Of a stretch of DNA of 64,000 bases, positions 1 through 13,224 are shown piece after piece. The position numbers were made by a program, and so were the translations under genes. Location: assembly GCA_034687125.1 (NCBI GenBank), contig JAQGBZ010000242.1, positions 1 to 64,000 of the forward strand. The letters are read 5' to 3'. This stretch comes from Neelides folsomi. Lineage: Eukaryota; Arthropoda; Collembola; Neelipleona; Neelidae. Positions within the stretch are counted from its first letter, which is position 1. Each line of letters begins with the position of its first letter. The notes under the pieces were generated by a model that saw only the letters and a program-made list of their open reading frames with translations, did no database searches and had not been told where the DNA came from.

Positions 1-42
1 AAGGATTACCATTCCTATACCTATGCCGGGAACATAGAAAAA

Positions 43-76
43 GGTGATCTTAACCGAGGGGTGATCTTAACCGAGG
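43..76. repeat. 17-bp tandem duplication
   Basis: The unit GGTGATCTTAACCGAGG occurs twice back to back (43-59 and 60-76). I see no gene in the first 342 bases apart from what is probably the 3' flank of PDCD2. Confidence 0.8.
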
Positions 77-342
77 TCGAGTGTACTATTAATATTGGTA
101 GGTACTTTATTTTATTAAGTATAGCACTCTCATAAAATAGCACATTAAATATGTACATACCTAAACACCATCTAATCCAACTATGAAATAAATATTATAA
201 ATTAATATATTAATTATACGATTCATAAGCTAACATTAATGTTAAATACTAAATTAATAAAAAAAATGTGTACCATACATGTAAAATAATGAGAGAAAAT
301 GAGAAAATAAAATAGGATGTTTCATAAGAAAATTATTCTTTA

Positions 343-1697
343 TTATTCTTTAGAATCAGGTTTAAAATCCTGCTTCCAAGCAAATTCATGAACATAGGAA
401 TCAATGGGACAGTTTTGAGAGCAGGTGTAAATGGCTACTGTTCCCCAATCAAGATCTTCACAAGATTCACTCCCGAGATAATTGAGCATCTGGGGCATGA
501 GTTGGAACTCGAAGACCCGGGGACCTTTGCAGGATTCACATGGTGGAATACTTGAAGTCTCAAGCTGATTCTCATCAGCAACCCAAAGAGGAGTTCCACA
601 ACGATCATAACGAAGGATTTGATCATGATGGTACGCACAGCGTTTGGTAAACTTGTTGAAAACTTTGTCTGATTTGAACGAAGCTGCTTCCATTAAATCC
701 TTTTCTGATGCTGTCTCGTCTACAATAACAATAAATCTTAAATTGTACTCTTTTATCAATTCACTAAAATAACAATTATATTTATTTATCGAGACAAATT
801 AATATAATTTTATTTTAATTTTATTTTAATTTTATCTAAATCATTTTCAATTTCTGTTAAAAAAATAAACCTAAAGTTCCAGCTTTTCCTTCGGATGCCA
901 ATTTCTTAAATTCTTCCAATCTTTCTTTATCACTCTTCCCTTTCGTTTGCTCCTTTGGAATTACTTCAGTGTCAATTACAATTTCGAATTCTTTAAAATT
1001 GAACGTATTCTTGTTGGTTGATGTTTCCAATTTGAAATCTTTATAAGAAATAATTTCATTACTAAATACTAAAAATTTGGTTTATACAATTATATCAGAT
1101 ATAATACTACCATACTAAAAGCTTATTCAATTTATTAGTTTATAAAGAATTTATTTTGTTACCGGCATCGTTGCATTCATCTTTATGTCCAGCTTTCCAG
1201 TCAATGGCTTGATGATCCTTTGTGCAATAATTGACTCGTTTGCAATTTCCACAAGATTGAGATCCAAACACGCCGCAAACTCTGCATAATTTCACTCCAA
1301 ATTTTTCAGGAGCGATATCTATATACTTTTTACTCGTCTTTATTGGCTCTGATGAGTAAAACTCATTCTCTCTTTTCAATTGTGATCGGACGACAATGAA
1401 ATTTTTGTTTGAATTCCTCTCAACACAGCATCTCTTGCTGGTACAGACGAAGATGAAAATGGTCCGATGAAAAGAGTCGTCCGAGTCTTGAGGAGCGTAG
1501 ATTTGTAACAAGAATTTTGTAGGGCCATCACAAGATTTACATTTGATGTCGTTGGGTTTTGGCAAATTTTTAAGTTCAAGCCATGAAGGTTTTCCTCCTA
1601 ATTTGGAAACAAAAAAGGCACTGCTTAATTTCCAACTTTCACGTTCTTCGACGAATCCCAATTCCACCGGAACTTCTTTCTCTGCCGATTGACTCAT
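343..1697 (-). CDS. PDCD2: Programmed cell death protein 2 (PDCD2), MYND zinc finger
   Basis: Three exons: 1697-1163, 1068-871 and 719-343, giving 369 aa (human PDCD2 is about 344). The start is the ATG at 1697; the upstream in-frame codon is only a GTG. The N-terminal part has the C-x2-C and FLLQ-x-YAP pattern of the family. A MYND zinc finger follows, about residues 138-175. Exon 2 encodes FNFKEFEIVID and a charged linker. Exon 3 is the conserved C-terminal domain with VFEFQLMPQMLNYL and LDWGTVAIYTC. Splice phases agree (phase 1 at both junctions). The last acceptor was placed at 721/720 because acceptors further upstream break the frame. The family acts as a chaperone for 40S ribosomal protein uS5 and is nuclear-cytoplasmic; that role is known from relatives, not seen here. 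Confidence 0.93.
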
Positions 1698-3624
1698 CCT
1701 ATACACAAAATTAAATTATTTTAAGTTGTGATATAATAACTCGTGATTTAATTATGATGTAAATAATTTGTAATTAATCCAATCATTATTTACCTTTACC
1801 TTTTTAATGGCTTAAATGAGGCAAAACAATTTCTTGTTGACGAATACACGTGCTATCATATGCTTAAGAAAAATGGCAGAGTTTAGGTTCATAAAGTAAA
1901 TATTGTCGCAATTAGTACTAAAATTTTTACTCCACGAATATTTGCTTTTTTCTCCTATACTATGCCTATTATTGCCTATAAAGGAAAAATTTGTTGTATA
2001 ACTCGTTAGAGTGCTTTAATTCAAGTGTGCAAATTTATAACTACCTAATAATCAGCATTGTATTACCCACTCTTCAATTACGTCGATTTAATAGTGATAG
2101 ATAAGTAGACAATTGCAATTAAATTGAGAAGTATGCAAATAAAAGCGAAGGATTGAAATGGTTTGATATTAGAATGTACTTTATGTACTTTATTCTTCGA
2201 TTATCAACTTCAAATTTTATAAATTTAATATTTTGATTATCAATTAAATGTATACAAACTACTGATTGTGTGATTTGAGTTTGCAATTAAATTCTAATCC
2301 TTATTAATGATTAATGATTAGTTATAATTTCAAAATACTTAAATATTTCTATACACATACACAGATAGTCTTTATTAGCTCTTCGTTGAGTTAAATTTTA
2401 CGATTCGAAAAGAGCGAATTATGATTTAAGTGATTTAACAAATGTTAACACTGGATATCATACAATAGCTAATACATACAATGTAATGACTTAAAAATTG
2501 AGCTATTATGCATAAATCTATTATAGTTAAGCTATGATATGTTAATTAGTTTATAAAGTTAGTTTAAATCTAAAGTGTAAATCCTCATTCAAGATTTATC
2601 TTAAGAGTGTTTTACTCAATAGGTTTAGATAAAGAACAAACATTACATTATTGCGAACAAGTAAATGAAGATTATAAAAATAAAAATACTAATAAACGCA
2701 TTTAAAGAACTCAAATACATAAAAAATAAAGGCGAATATTGTAAAAATAAAGTATGTTAATGAACTATCAGTACAATCTAAATATTTCCAAATTAGACCT
2801 GTTTAAAAACTCGTATAAAGAGAATGAGTACAATTATATTTAATAGGAATTAAATTATTCATATTTTATGCCACTATCAATCAGGCGTTAAAATTATTAA
2901 CATTATCACTTGTTTTAGATATACATAGAAGGATGTGGATGTGGTAATGTTTAAGGCATTTAAGTTAAGGCATCACTTTTGACGCTAATCTCTTGCATGT
3001 GTATCATAATACAATATAATATATAATATTTACTTCGTCTAACTACATTGTATTATTAATTACAAATGTATACATTGTAATAATTCGACATTTATATTAT
3101 TTAATTAATTAGTTCCCTTTAGAATAATATCAACGTTCACATTCAAAGAACATTGATTTTATTTATAAGAAGCTAAACAGTTCAATGTAGACAACGAAGA
3201 GGAAATGGCATTTCTGGTCTTAAGTCAAAAATCGAATCCTTATCTTCTATATTACAATTAACTTATTATTAGCATTTAAATATTTCCAGTACACTCCATT
3301 TAGGAATGTTATTTTCGAATGCATCTGGGTTATTAAAGAGGTACGTCAAGTTGACAATTTTCTTCATATAAAACTCTTTTGTTAATTTAATAAGCTCATC
3401 TATTAGATTGCATTATTCTTGTAGACAAACTAGGTTTAGTTTCTTGAGGAATGTTTTGTGTAAGCAATAAATTGAATCCTAATGGCTTCCGCATTATTAA
3501 ATTATATTGACTCTCATGTAAAATACAAAGTTCACCTCCAAATCCATTTAACACAAGGGTGAATTTTTAATAAAAAGACAATAAATATAAATTTCTATAT
3601 TTGACAGTTCTTAATGAAGGCACA
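1698..3624. other. Intergenic, no gene seen
   Basis: AT-rich sequence between the 5' end of PDCD2 and the 3' end of the MICAL-like gene, both on the minus strand. It should hold the PDCD2 promoter and the MICAL-like 3' UTR. I found no splice-consistent coding segment and no obvious RNA gene. Confidence 0.6.
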
Positions 3625-6600
3625 TTAAACCTCGCTCTCATCTTTATCTTTATCCTCATCAGTAAGCCCTTTACTCCCTTTTCTTTTTTTCTTCCCAAAA
3701 AATTTAATTTTTACACTTTTCTTCTCCTTCTTTTCTTTATTCTTCTTGCTCTTTTTCCCCGAATCAGGCGGTACAGGCGGAGCTATAGGTCCCGGCGAAC
3801 GTGATCTCGATCTCGACCCCGTTCTCGAACTCGGACGTAGTGAGAATGAACCAAAGGACTGAGAAATCCTAAGTTCTTCTTCCCTCTCCACTTGACGGTG
3901 ATAATCGAGCCATTCAACCACTTCGTTTCGTTCGTCCACCAACTTCAACATCCTTGATAAATAAATGAGAGTTAGGACGTGGATGAGATGAAAAAGATGA
4001 AGAAGGTAGCTACCTGTGAATGAGCATCTGTTCCACAGTGGCATGATCTTCAGCTCTGTCCTGGAGAGGCGTGTTCATGAGGACCCGAACTTGAAATTCG
4101 AGTTCCGCCTGCATCTCCTATTTGGGAACAAGAATTAATTATGGACCAGATCAACCATTCTGCTTCCCATTACTAACTTCTCCACGTCTACTAAAGATTC
4201 TTTTCTCTACTCTCTTACGTCTCATCATCTCTCGCCTTAATGAAATATTATTTAATGAAAGAAAACAAGATCTGCTCATAGGGCTAATATATTTTTTAAA
4301 ATCCCATTATTAAATTAGATTCTGAGAAGTTGATGTTAGATCCAAAAGGATTTGAATGCCAAGCTCTTTTATTCCCTCCACATATCCACACACGTCGCGT
4401 TTCCACATGCCCAAATCTGGTAAAAAATGATTTTAGCAACAAAGAAAACATTTTCAAATGTCCACCTCCTTTCTTACTCAGCTAATAAATGATCGTGACA
4501 TTTGAGATTCATATTGGCAAGAATAGCAAATGACATTCCGATTCCACGCCTCTTCAATGATTTCTCCATCAAAGGGTAAAAAAGGAAAGGTCAAAGATTG
4601 TAAAAAGCCCAAATCCATACGTCTGTCAATTCTCCCGACTTGGATAAGTCCAATGAAGACATAATGAAGAAAGAAGGCGCAAGGGAATGATGTCAAATCT
4701 CCGCCTCAAACCTGACCCATATTCCATCCCAACTACTCGTTTCTCCTCGATAAAACAAGGCTCAAGTTCATCAGAGATTTTAATGCGGCATTCAATAATC
4801 AATGAAGTTCTCCTTTGTGAGTGAGCAAATGCCCTCCAGCATGATACAAAAAATCTCATGTTTTCCTCCGCATGGACTTCACAACCAAATCCATTTCTTT
4901 ACATTAAAATCCAAAGACCCCCAATCACCATCAGAGTTAAAAGATAAAGAAAATGTGTCGAGTCGTAGGTTTAGGTTTAAAAGCACTTTAAGCCACCTCA
5001 TACTCAATTGGTTTAAAGTACAACCCTCATGTTTATTCTCTTCCAACTTTACAATTCATTTTAACCATTTGGTGAGAAAAAGTTGGAGTGACGGGGAAGA
5101 GAAAATTATAAAAAAAGAGCTTCCTTGTTCGTGGCGAGGAGGCCGCTATTCGGCCAACAAATAAAGAATATCAAAGATGAGCCACTTGACCTGTCTCAAA
5201 CTGTGAGAGAGAGGAAACCACCGCTTCTCCCTTTCTTTTTTCGACAATGGGTCTTCTCTCGTGAATCTCATCAATTTCATATTACCTAACCCAAAGACCC
5301 AAACTGACGACAAATTACAGGAAAACATTCCCAAAACCTGTCCCTCCCTATAAAATATTTTTTTAGTTAAAAAATATCTCTCCTTCAATCTACAACTAAT
5401 GTTAAATATCAAATCCATTGAACTTTTAAGATTATTCAATTATTCTTATCATACCGCCAATCCCCAAACAATGAAACAATTTACTATTTAACAATCCCAT
5501 AAAATTAACCTATTAAAATTAAACATGTTATAAATCAACTAATGAACTAAAATTTAAATTAAAGATGTTATAAACTCAACTAATTAAATAAATGACCAAA
5601 TGAGCGAGAGATGATCAAAATTAACAAAATCTCAATGGGAGAATAAAGAGAAAATTCATTTTAGAATAATGTTCATATGGCTAGCGAGAGTTTAAATAAA
5701 ATACCTCCAGGCGATGGCCCCGTCGAAGGTACTCGAGTTCTGTTTGTCGCCTCAGAATGTCATTCTTTTCATTGACAACACTCCAGAGCTGAATCATCAT
5801 CTTATCCAACTGCTCGGTCTCCTCCTCGCCCTGCTTCAAAAACATACATTAATAAATATAAGATTGGTGGAGTGAAGAGGGTCGGAGGAAAAGAAGCCCA
5901 GTGGGACACCTTCAGCCTCCTTTTCTTTCAATTACAATCCCCTTCGAGACATTCACCAAGAGAATGGAACTAATAAAAATGGATCATAAACACACTCTCT
6001 ACAGTACTCTATCTTCTGTGTGTATTTACATTTCGCCCTTCTTCTGCACTTAAACCTCCTCAATTCTACACCTTTTACAATTATCCTCCTTCTTAACGTC
6101 TTCATCTTCTCTTTGACTTCATGTATACCCTACAAATGTATGTATACGTATATTTGTAATAGTTTTCCTAGGTAAATATTATATGTAAGTTATAAAGTCT
6201 TGAATTTGAGAGTTGTTTCTAATCTCTCTTGTAGTGTCTTGTAAATATAAAGTGGCATTAGGTTCCATTGTATTAAGTTAGAAACACTCCCATGTTCTTT
6301 CCTTTTATATTTCCTCAATTATGTTTTACAAGAGAGTTTGCGAGCTTGAAGTTGTCCTGTTACAGGAAGTGTTACGTTCCTCTTATCGCCCCTTTGACTG
6401 AGAGACCGCAAGCTTTCTTTAGATCTACAAATCCCCCAAAGACTCACAAGCGACAATCAAAACGACCCGCTTCCTCGGCCCAAATTAACAAAAATACTCT
6501 TTGTCCATGTGCAGAGATTCAACCAAACATAACGTGATCAGAATTTGAATTTACTCAACCACAATAACAATAAATAAAGATAGAGAGCTATATCCCTCCA

Positions 6601-9600
6601 TGTCCAAAGGCTTATGGTAAAACTTTCAAATATGAACCATCCTTTTTTATACGACTACCTAAACTAACTTACTCTCTTTTAACATTAAGTATGTGCACTA
6701 ATACATTTCTGAGGCTTATCATTAGTTAGAAGAAGCCATGTGTTTTATGTATTATAAAGGGAGTTAAAAGAATTGATGAAAAAGTTACCTGTTCTTCGTC
6801 AGGGTCTTCAACGTTGTTCATGAACTTCCGAATGTTTCCTTCTAAAGTGATGCCTTGTCTTTCGAGCTCCCGTTCTTTGACTTCAAGGTCCGCCAATTCC
6901 CTTTTGATCGCATCTTCAGGCAGCGGCTCGACTTTTCTCCGTGGCGGCGGAGCCCGACGCTTCTTCCGGTATTTCCCAAGGGAGGAATTGCTCTCGTGGT
7001 TCTTAAGCCCTTTCATTAACCCTGGCGGGGGCTTGATCACTTTTTGTTTCGCATCTTCCTTTTCCTTCATATTTTTTGGACTTACATTCCTCGGTTTCGG
7101 ACTTGGACTCCGTGGAGTTCGAATTCGAGTATTTTCTAAATTCCTAGGTGGACTTTTGCTAGAACTTCTTTGACTATTGGTTGCAGGGCTTGAAGATCGC
7201 GATCGTGGTTTAGTTCTTTCAGGCACGGAGACAGTCGAATTTCTCTCCATTGGAACAGGGACGGATTCTGCAGGGACTTGCGGGGCTTTCGGAGCTCTTC
7301 GTTTTGACCTCGGACTTGGAACGGGTCTTTTTGCCAAAATCTCCGAAGACTCAGGACTTAAAGGAGGCGGATTGTCAAACTTCTTACTTGGGACAGCCTT
7401 AAGGATTGAGATGGGGCTTTTAGGTATTGGTTTTAATTCAGGCGGTGGGACAGAAAAATTCGCTGCATTATTTCTAGAATTAAAAGTTGGAGGTGGAGGG
7501 GCGGGGCTTTTCCTCGGTTTCGGTTTCGGATTATTCGGATCTCCTAAATTGGCCTCTAAGGTTCTTTTTGCTGGAGTTGGAATGTGACTCTTTGGGATGG
7601 TTCGTGAAGGGAGATTGTGGGATTCTTCAGGCTCATCCTCATCATTTTCGAAAGGATTCTTTCCTATTGACTCACTTGAAGCGGCTCTTTCTTGCACACG
7701 CAGCGTTTCTTCTGATTCAAAAGGATTGAGCTCAGCAGGGTAATAGTCTTTATTAATCCATAATTGAATGGCGTTCGGCTTCGGCTTATCCTCTGTGTGG
7801 TTAACGAGAGAGTCAACCGGCTCGTCGTTGCACGACTCCTTCGACTCCTCCTCTCCTCTCTCAAACTCCAATTTACTAGGAACGGTACTTAACGAATTAT
7901 CACTTTCAACTTTGTTACCTTCACAGATTTCTTCATCTTCCTTCAATTCATTTTCCCCAACTTCTTCATTTTTCTTTATTTCAATTTCTTCATTTTTCCC
8001 TATTTCAATTCCTTCATTTCCCCTTACTTCAATTTCTTCATTTTTCTCTTCGGTAATTTCTACAATTTTCTGATCATTAATTTCTTCGTTTTTAATTTCA
8101 TCTTTTATTTCATTTACAATTTGATCACTTCCTTCATTCACAATTTCATTGACTTCATTTTCTTCATCTTCATCAAATGGATTATTATTAACTTCCTTAT
8201 TAATGTCTGAGAAGGGGAGTGAAGTTGTTGACACAGTCCCAAGAGAGGAATCTTCAATTGGTTCGTTTTGAGTGTCTGGGTCGTTGTTGATCGAAGGGGA
8301 ATGACTTCGTTTATGGAACTCGGCCTGACAGAGACTTTCAAGGCACATGAGAAGGCCTTCAGAACTCATGTCAGCCGTATGAGGATTCAAAACACAGCCA
8401 CAATTGAAACATCTAAAGCAGCTCCGATGAAAGAGCTTCTTCGCAAATAAAACCCGCTCCGAGATGAACACGGGGTTTTGACAAATTGCACAAAGAGAAG
8501 AAGTTGAGAGAAGAACAGGACGAGTGAGATGACGCTTGGACTCGGATTCGATTAATTCCCGATCGCTCATTTCCCCCAAGTCCCTTTTTCCTGCCCTACT
8601 CTCCTAAAATAATAATATTTGCATTTATAGTTTGGAAATTTAAGCACGCACTCGGTGTTTTTAAAACCCTTTTGGAATTGTAAAACTCTTTATGTTTGAT
8701 GTCATAAAATGATTTATGTGTGAACTAACATTAACATTAAGTGAACTATTAAAAGAAATATAAGTAGATAACAATGAACAACTCTGGTGATATTTTCAGA
8801 CTCACAAAAATAAGCACATGAATCTAAGACCCGTTATTACACAAACAAAGGTTAAAAATAATAACTATTAAATTGTGATCCTCCTCTGCAAATACGGCAT
8901 TATGAAAGGAATATAAATTATATTCCTTTATAAAAAATAGTTATACTTAAAAATTCCTTATACTTTTATGTCAATATTATTACACCATAGTGTATGTAAG
9001 AGTACCTAAAATGTGTTAAATATGAAATGGTGTATTTATTCAGTCTAACAAAAACCAAAGCTCCGAGTTGAACTCTGAGGAGACTCAGGACGGTAAAATG
9101 TCTATAAATGACGAAGCTGTTTTTTCTCTCACTTCCTTCGTCATTCTCCTCATCTTCACTCAATTAACCATTTAGCTCGACTTTTAGAGATCATTGCCGT
9201 GTGAAAGAAAAGGAGTTGTATAACATATAAAGCAAGACCAATCTTCAATCCACACGTGTGGAATAGAAGGATCGCATTTAAAGGCATTTCGAATCAAGCT
9301 CATTTCATAAACTGGTTATTTGTCTCAACATTTGAACTTTAAAGCAAATTACTTATATAACTTCTAATTTAACAGAATAATGATTCAAGTTGTGTCGAGA
9401 ATTTATTTTAAGTAAATCAATTGTTCAAGGTTCTTAATTTAACTATTCTTGTTTGATTGGAAAATTGTTTCAAGAAGAGCCAGAGCCGTATGATGTTAAA
9501 ACATCCTGTGGTTCTATTGTGTGTATTTTTATATCCAACATAATGGCTGAAAATGATAGTTAAATGGGAATTTGCTCAAATAGGCATGTACCTGATGATG

Positions 9601-12152
9601 TACAATTGGTCATTTAGCAAAAGATTTCAGGTTTGAACTGCCCCATCATCTCCACACTGTCCTCCTGCACTCCAACAAGGAACAAAGAAGGGAAAACCGG
9701 AAACATTAGGATTACCAACAACAATGTCCACAAATCCCACAGAATTATCCAATGGGAGGAATTGAAGCAAAAAGCAAATCATAGGAGAACAACTTTTTTC
9801 TAAAAAGAGATTAGAGAAAGACATCGCGAGCAAAATTTTATTTAGAGGGAGGCGAAAAAGACGACGGAATAAAAAGCAATATATTATATTAATGACAGAG
9901 CAAATGAGTTTAACAGAAGGAATTAGATCATTTTGGAAGACCATAATTGTCATTCACACTTGGTGATAATAAATAACTATGTAATTAGTTCTTATAAAGA
10001 CTTTTAAATTTCTGTAGAGGTGAAGTGAAGTGAAGTGAAGGACGACCGTAGAAGTATAAAAGTACAAATGTCCAAATAAGAATTGAAAAATAGAATGGTG
10101 AAGGATGTGAAGCGCATATTAAGAAATGGATAATAATTATTCTTATGGATGAGTGTGGGATTTAGATTTGGATTCTTTTTTTCTCCAAGTGGCCTTTGAG
10201 TCACTTCCAAAAAGAGAAGACTCAACTTCTCCCTCACACGGGTCACACTTTTGAGTGACGGGACAAGGAATGAAGCTTTATTTGAAACTAAATGAACACT
10301 TTTTATTTACTTTTAAGAACTGATGAAGAAATCATCTTTTCACACAACTCGAATAACTCGACGTGATAAATAAAAGATTTATGAAAAGTCTCACATGAAT
10401 AACAGACATATAAACAAATAATAAAGAAATTATGAGTCTGAATAAAACATGTCTGCTATTCCAAATCCACTTCTCTTTTTTGCATCTCATAAATTCATCT
10501 TTCGAACAATGAACTGGGAAAAATAATAGAAATTAGCAAGTGAGATAATTTGAATCAAAACATAAAGAAACGCTTTTAGGCCGTTTTTTAATATTGAAAA
10601 CTTTTATATAATAAAATGATTAAGTAATTTATAAGTCAGTTCATTTTTTGAAATCCTCGTTGACAATTGCTTTTTATTAAGTTTGGTTTTGGATAGTTTA
10701 CGACTCTTCCGCTCATTTAATTTAATTGGTCCATGGGAAAGTTGATGTGTTAAATGTCAATGAAATGGAAAAAGAAAAGGGAAATGACGCAAAAGATAAG
10801 CTATTAGTAAGACATTCCAATAAATTAAATTAGAAGGAAAATCAAACAAGACAATCAGAGAGGGAAAAGGAATGAAACAGTTTACACAGGAATTGATTAT
10901 GAAAAAATATCGTAAACTTTTTTTGCAAAGTATGCAAAGTCAAATGATTTGAATTGACTCGTGAGTAAAATAAAGCATGGGGTCGGCCCTTATCACCTTG
11001 TTGCAATTGTGGTAGAAAGCTCAATAATTCCTTGTTTAGGAGAATAATCAGCATTTGATTGAAGGATGAAAAAAATTGTCCTTGTGGGCCCATACAAAGA
11101 CTCATTATTTTATTAGCCAAGAGAAAGTTGAGGAAAGAAGCCAGGAGAGTCAAGTGGCCTCAAGGGACAATCATACACAAATACTCCACACACGTTGTTG
11201 AGGGAATCGACGAGGAGGATGAAAAAGTCAATGAGAGAAATTGATTGTTCATTAAGGAAGTACACGTTACTTTTTATTATTAGTAGGTCATGTGTAAGAT
11301 GCGCTAATGAGAATAGGAAAGGGAAACCTCCACCGAGTCGCAGTTGGACGAAGAAGGGAGTAAGAAAATGTCAAGTTCTGACCTTATCCGAAGTTTCCTT
11401 TTCTGGAGACCGGGACTCGGACTCCTTGGGTCGTCTGGGAGAAAAGGGGGATTTCTTCTCGGCGTTCTTGAAAGTACTGTAGAACTGAGCCACGTAGGTA
11501 AGGACGGAGAGACGATCAGGAACTTCATGGGCGACCATGTCTTCGGGGTCAAGAAGGGCCGGGATGCCGAGTTTCGACTCTGCAACTTCAAATGCTAGCG
11601 AACAGTTGCCGACAATGTCTGATGGCTCAAGTTTATCAAATTCGCTGAAATAAAAAAATTAAATTATAGTTAAACTCGTCAAATCGAAATAAATTAAATT
11701 TATTAAAATTGTAAAATCAATAATGAATCATCTGGCTCGTGATAAAATATTCATCGCATACTGAAATTGAACTTAAATAAATAATATAAATGATTCGTGC
11801 CTCAAGATTGATCTATATTATATATTATTAATAAGCTAAGGATGAGTTAGATAAGAATTATTTTTAGTTTCGAATCTTAACGTGGGTTTACATGAGGTCA
11901 GGACGAAATCGGTGGATGAGAGCGCAGAAGGCCAAACCTGAGTGAAATATTTATTATAAATTAAAATTGGAATGGAAATGTTCGGTGTCTCACTCACACG
12001 TAATGAAAATCGTGAAAAATGAATCATGATTAAATTTCTTTACCATTTCTCCAGCTAGTGGTCATGTTCCTGATTGTGACCCCGGGATATCCGTCAGTGA
12101 GTTGACGGGCCCATTCTTCAAGAGCCATCGGTCCTCTCTTCTCACGCGCCAT
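3625..12152 (-). CDS. MICALL: MICAL-like protein (CH, LIM and bMERB domains)
   Basis: Seven coding exons: 12152-12044, 11937-11892 (46-nt microexon), 11644-11383, 8603-6789, 5830-5705, 4117-4014 and 3952-3625. All phases agree, giving about 929 aa. Residues 9-110 are a calponin-homology domain ([51 protein letters not shown]). Residues 177-234 are a LIM domain (C177, C180, H198, C201, C204, C207). An acidic repeat region and a Pro/Arg/Ser-rich linker follow. The bMERB (DUF3585) Rab-binding helices span about 696-840. The C-terminus is Lys-rich. There is no FAD monooxygenase domain, which separates it from MICAL proper. Three NPF motifs followed by acidic residues (280, 432, 455) fit binding to EHD proteins. 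Relatives link Rab8/10/13/35 membranes to EHDs and actin in endosome recycling; this role is by homology. Confidence 0.93.
8604..11382 (-). other. Large intron between the CH and LIM exons of the MICAL-like gene
   Basis: A 2.8 kb intron. The donor follows the codon AAG at 11383 and the acceptor is TTATTTTAG just before 8603. It contains a short GAAGT microsatellite near 10020-10040. I see no nested gene on either strand; the open frames here lack splice support or family resemblance. Confidence 0.6.
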
Positions 12153-12290
12153 CCTTCTACTGACCTGAGGATGAGAAAGAACTACCTCAATCTCAAGAAA
12201 TAATTGACTTTATAATCAACCATACCTGAAACTTACTCCGCTCCGCCGCTCCAAACTACTACACTATTCACTATACCAATATTACAAGAG
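12153..12290 (-). promoter_or_regulatory. Probable non-coding 5' exon of the MICAL-like gene
   Basis: Upstream of the ATG at 12152, an acceptor (CATCCTCAG) ends at 12165 and a donor (TTTCAG followed by GTATGG) lies at 12225. This suggests a 61-bp intron in the 5' UTR and a first exon upstream of 12226. The transcription start is not identified. Confidence 0.45.
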
Positions 12291-13224
12291 CTTTACAATC
12301 ACCCAAAATATTATTTTTAAAAATAGATTTAAAAATTTAATAAAAATAAGAGAAACATTTAACAATGTTTTATTGGCAACTTTATAAAAATTTTGAATGA
12401 CTTTTCTCGTTCAACCTTTCTCAAAAATCTTTTCAATAGATAAAAATATGTTTAAATAAATAAAAAATATTTTCCTTTAATAATTAATAACTAGAGAGGG
12501 GCGTAAGTTCACGTAAGGGACCAAATGAAGTTTTTTCTCCCTTGTAAGGGTTCTTAAATTGGGTTGAGTTCGAATGGAAGAATCCAACTCCGGTCCTGTG
12601 CACAGTTGGGTATGTATTTACCCATGACATCACGTGTTGGAACTCGACCGCCCCACGTATAAAAACCCCTATACCTTTTTCTCCGACCCCCATGGCATAA
12701 AAAAGAGCAGCCACAAGCAGGTCTGATAGAACAAGTGGGTTCTTCCCTTCACCTTTTTTTATTCTTTTTCCATCAACTCTCCAGGTTCCATTATAGAGAT
12801 TCCATTATACCTTCAAAACTTGAAAAGGGGAGAAGAAGAGACAGGTGCCCTACTCTCACAAATACACCCTTGTGCACCTGAACAAAATGGGAAAACTTGG
12901 ACTTTTAGTATTTAAAGCATAAGATTCAATGTACACAAACACTCTCACACATCTTCAGGACTTTAAGTGAATCCATGAATTAAACGTTGGAAGCCTTTAA
13001 ATGTAGCTATGAATTTAACGTTATTTGGTAGCATTTAAATGAATCTATGAATTTAATAGTATTTGGCAGTATTTAAATGAATATTTGGATTAAGTGTTAT
13101 TTGGCAGCTTATGCCTTTATTTTACATTTAAATATACAAAGTTTGAGATCCTACAATTACAATACGAATTGGAATTATAGTTCACAGTTAAGAAACATTG
13201 AAATTGAGTAATTAAGAGACAAAG
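12291..13224. other. Intergenic; orphan TATA box and tandem repeats
   Basis: Lies between the 5' end of the MICAL-like gene and the 3' end of the Gly-rich gene. It has a more GC-rich island at about 12480-12740 with a plus-strand TATAAAAACC near 12658 and CACGTG upstream, but no convincing coding region downstream. A 38-bp tandem repeat at 12961-13108 is listed separately. Confidence 0.5.
12961..13108. repeat. Minisatellite, four units of 34-38 bp
   Basis: Diverged direct repeats at 12961-12994, 12995-13032, 13033-13070 and 13071-13108. They share a core like ATTTAAATGAATC, then TATGAATTTAA, then TATTTGGCAGC. The first unit is shortened by 4 bp. Confidence 0.8.

Noticed and set aside
760-870. 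A 17-nt intron or alternative acceptors in PDCD2 that would add residues such as an I-E-N-D-L-D-K stretch
   Set aside because: The extended frame hits a stop before any usable donor. The acceptor at 721/720 is pyrimidine-rich, in phase, and gives a normal PDCD2 layout.
7768-8073. Ser/Phe/Ile-rich plus-strand frame
   Set aside because: Antisense of the Glu/Asn/Ile repeat block of the MICAL-like gene.
9627-9953. 108-aa minus-strand frame in the large MICAL-like intron
   Set aside because: No family resemblance and no splice sites that connect it to neighbouring exons.
12484-12714. 76-aa open frame on the minus strand
   Set aside because: No domain, no signal peptide and no flanking exons; it lies in a GC-richer non-coding patch where long frames arise by chance.
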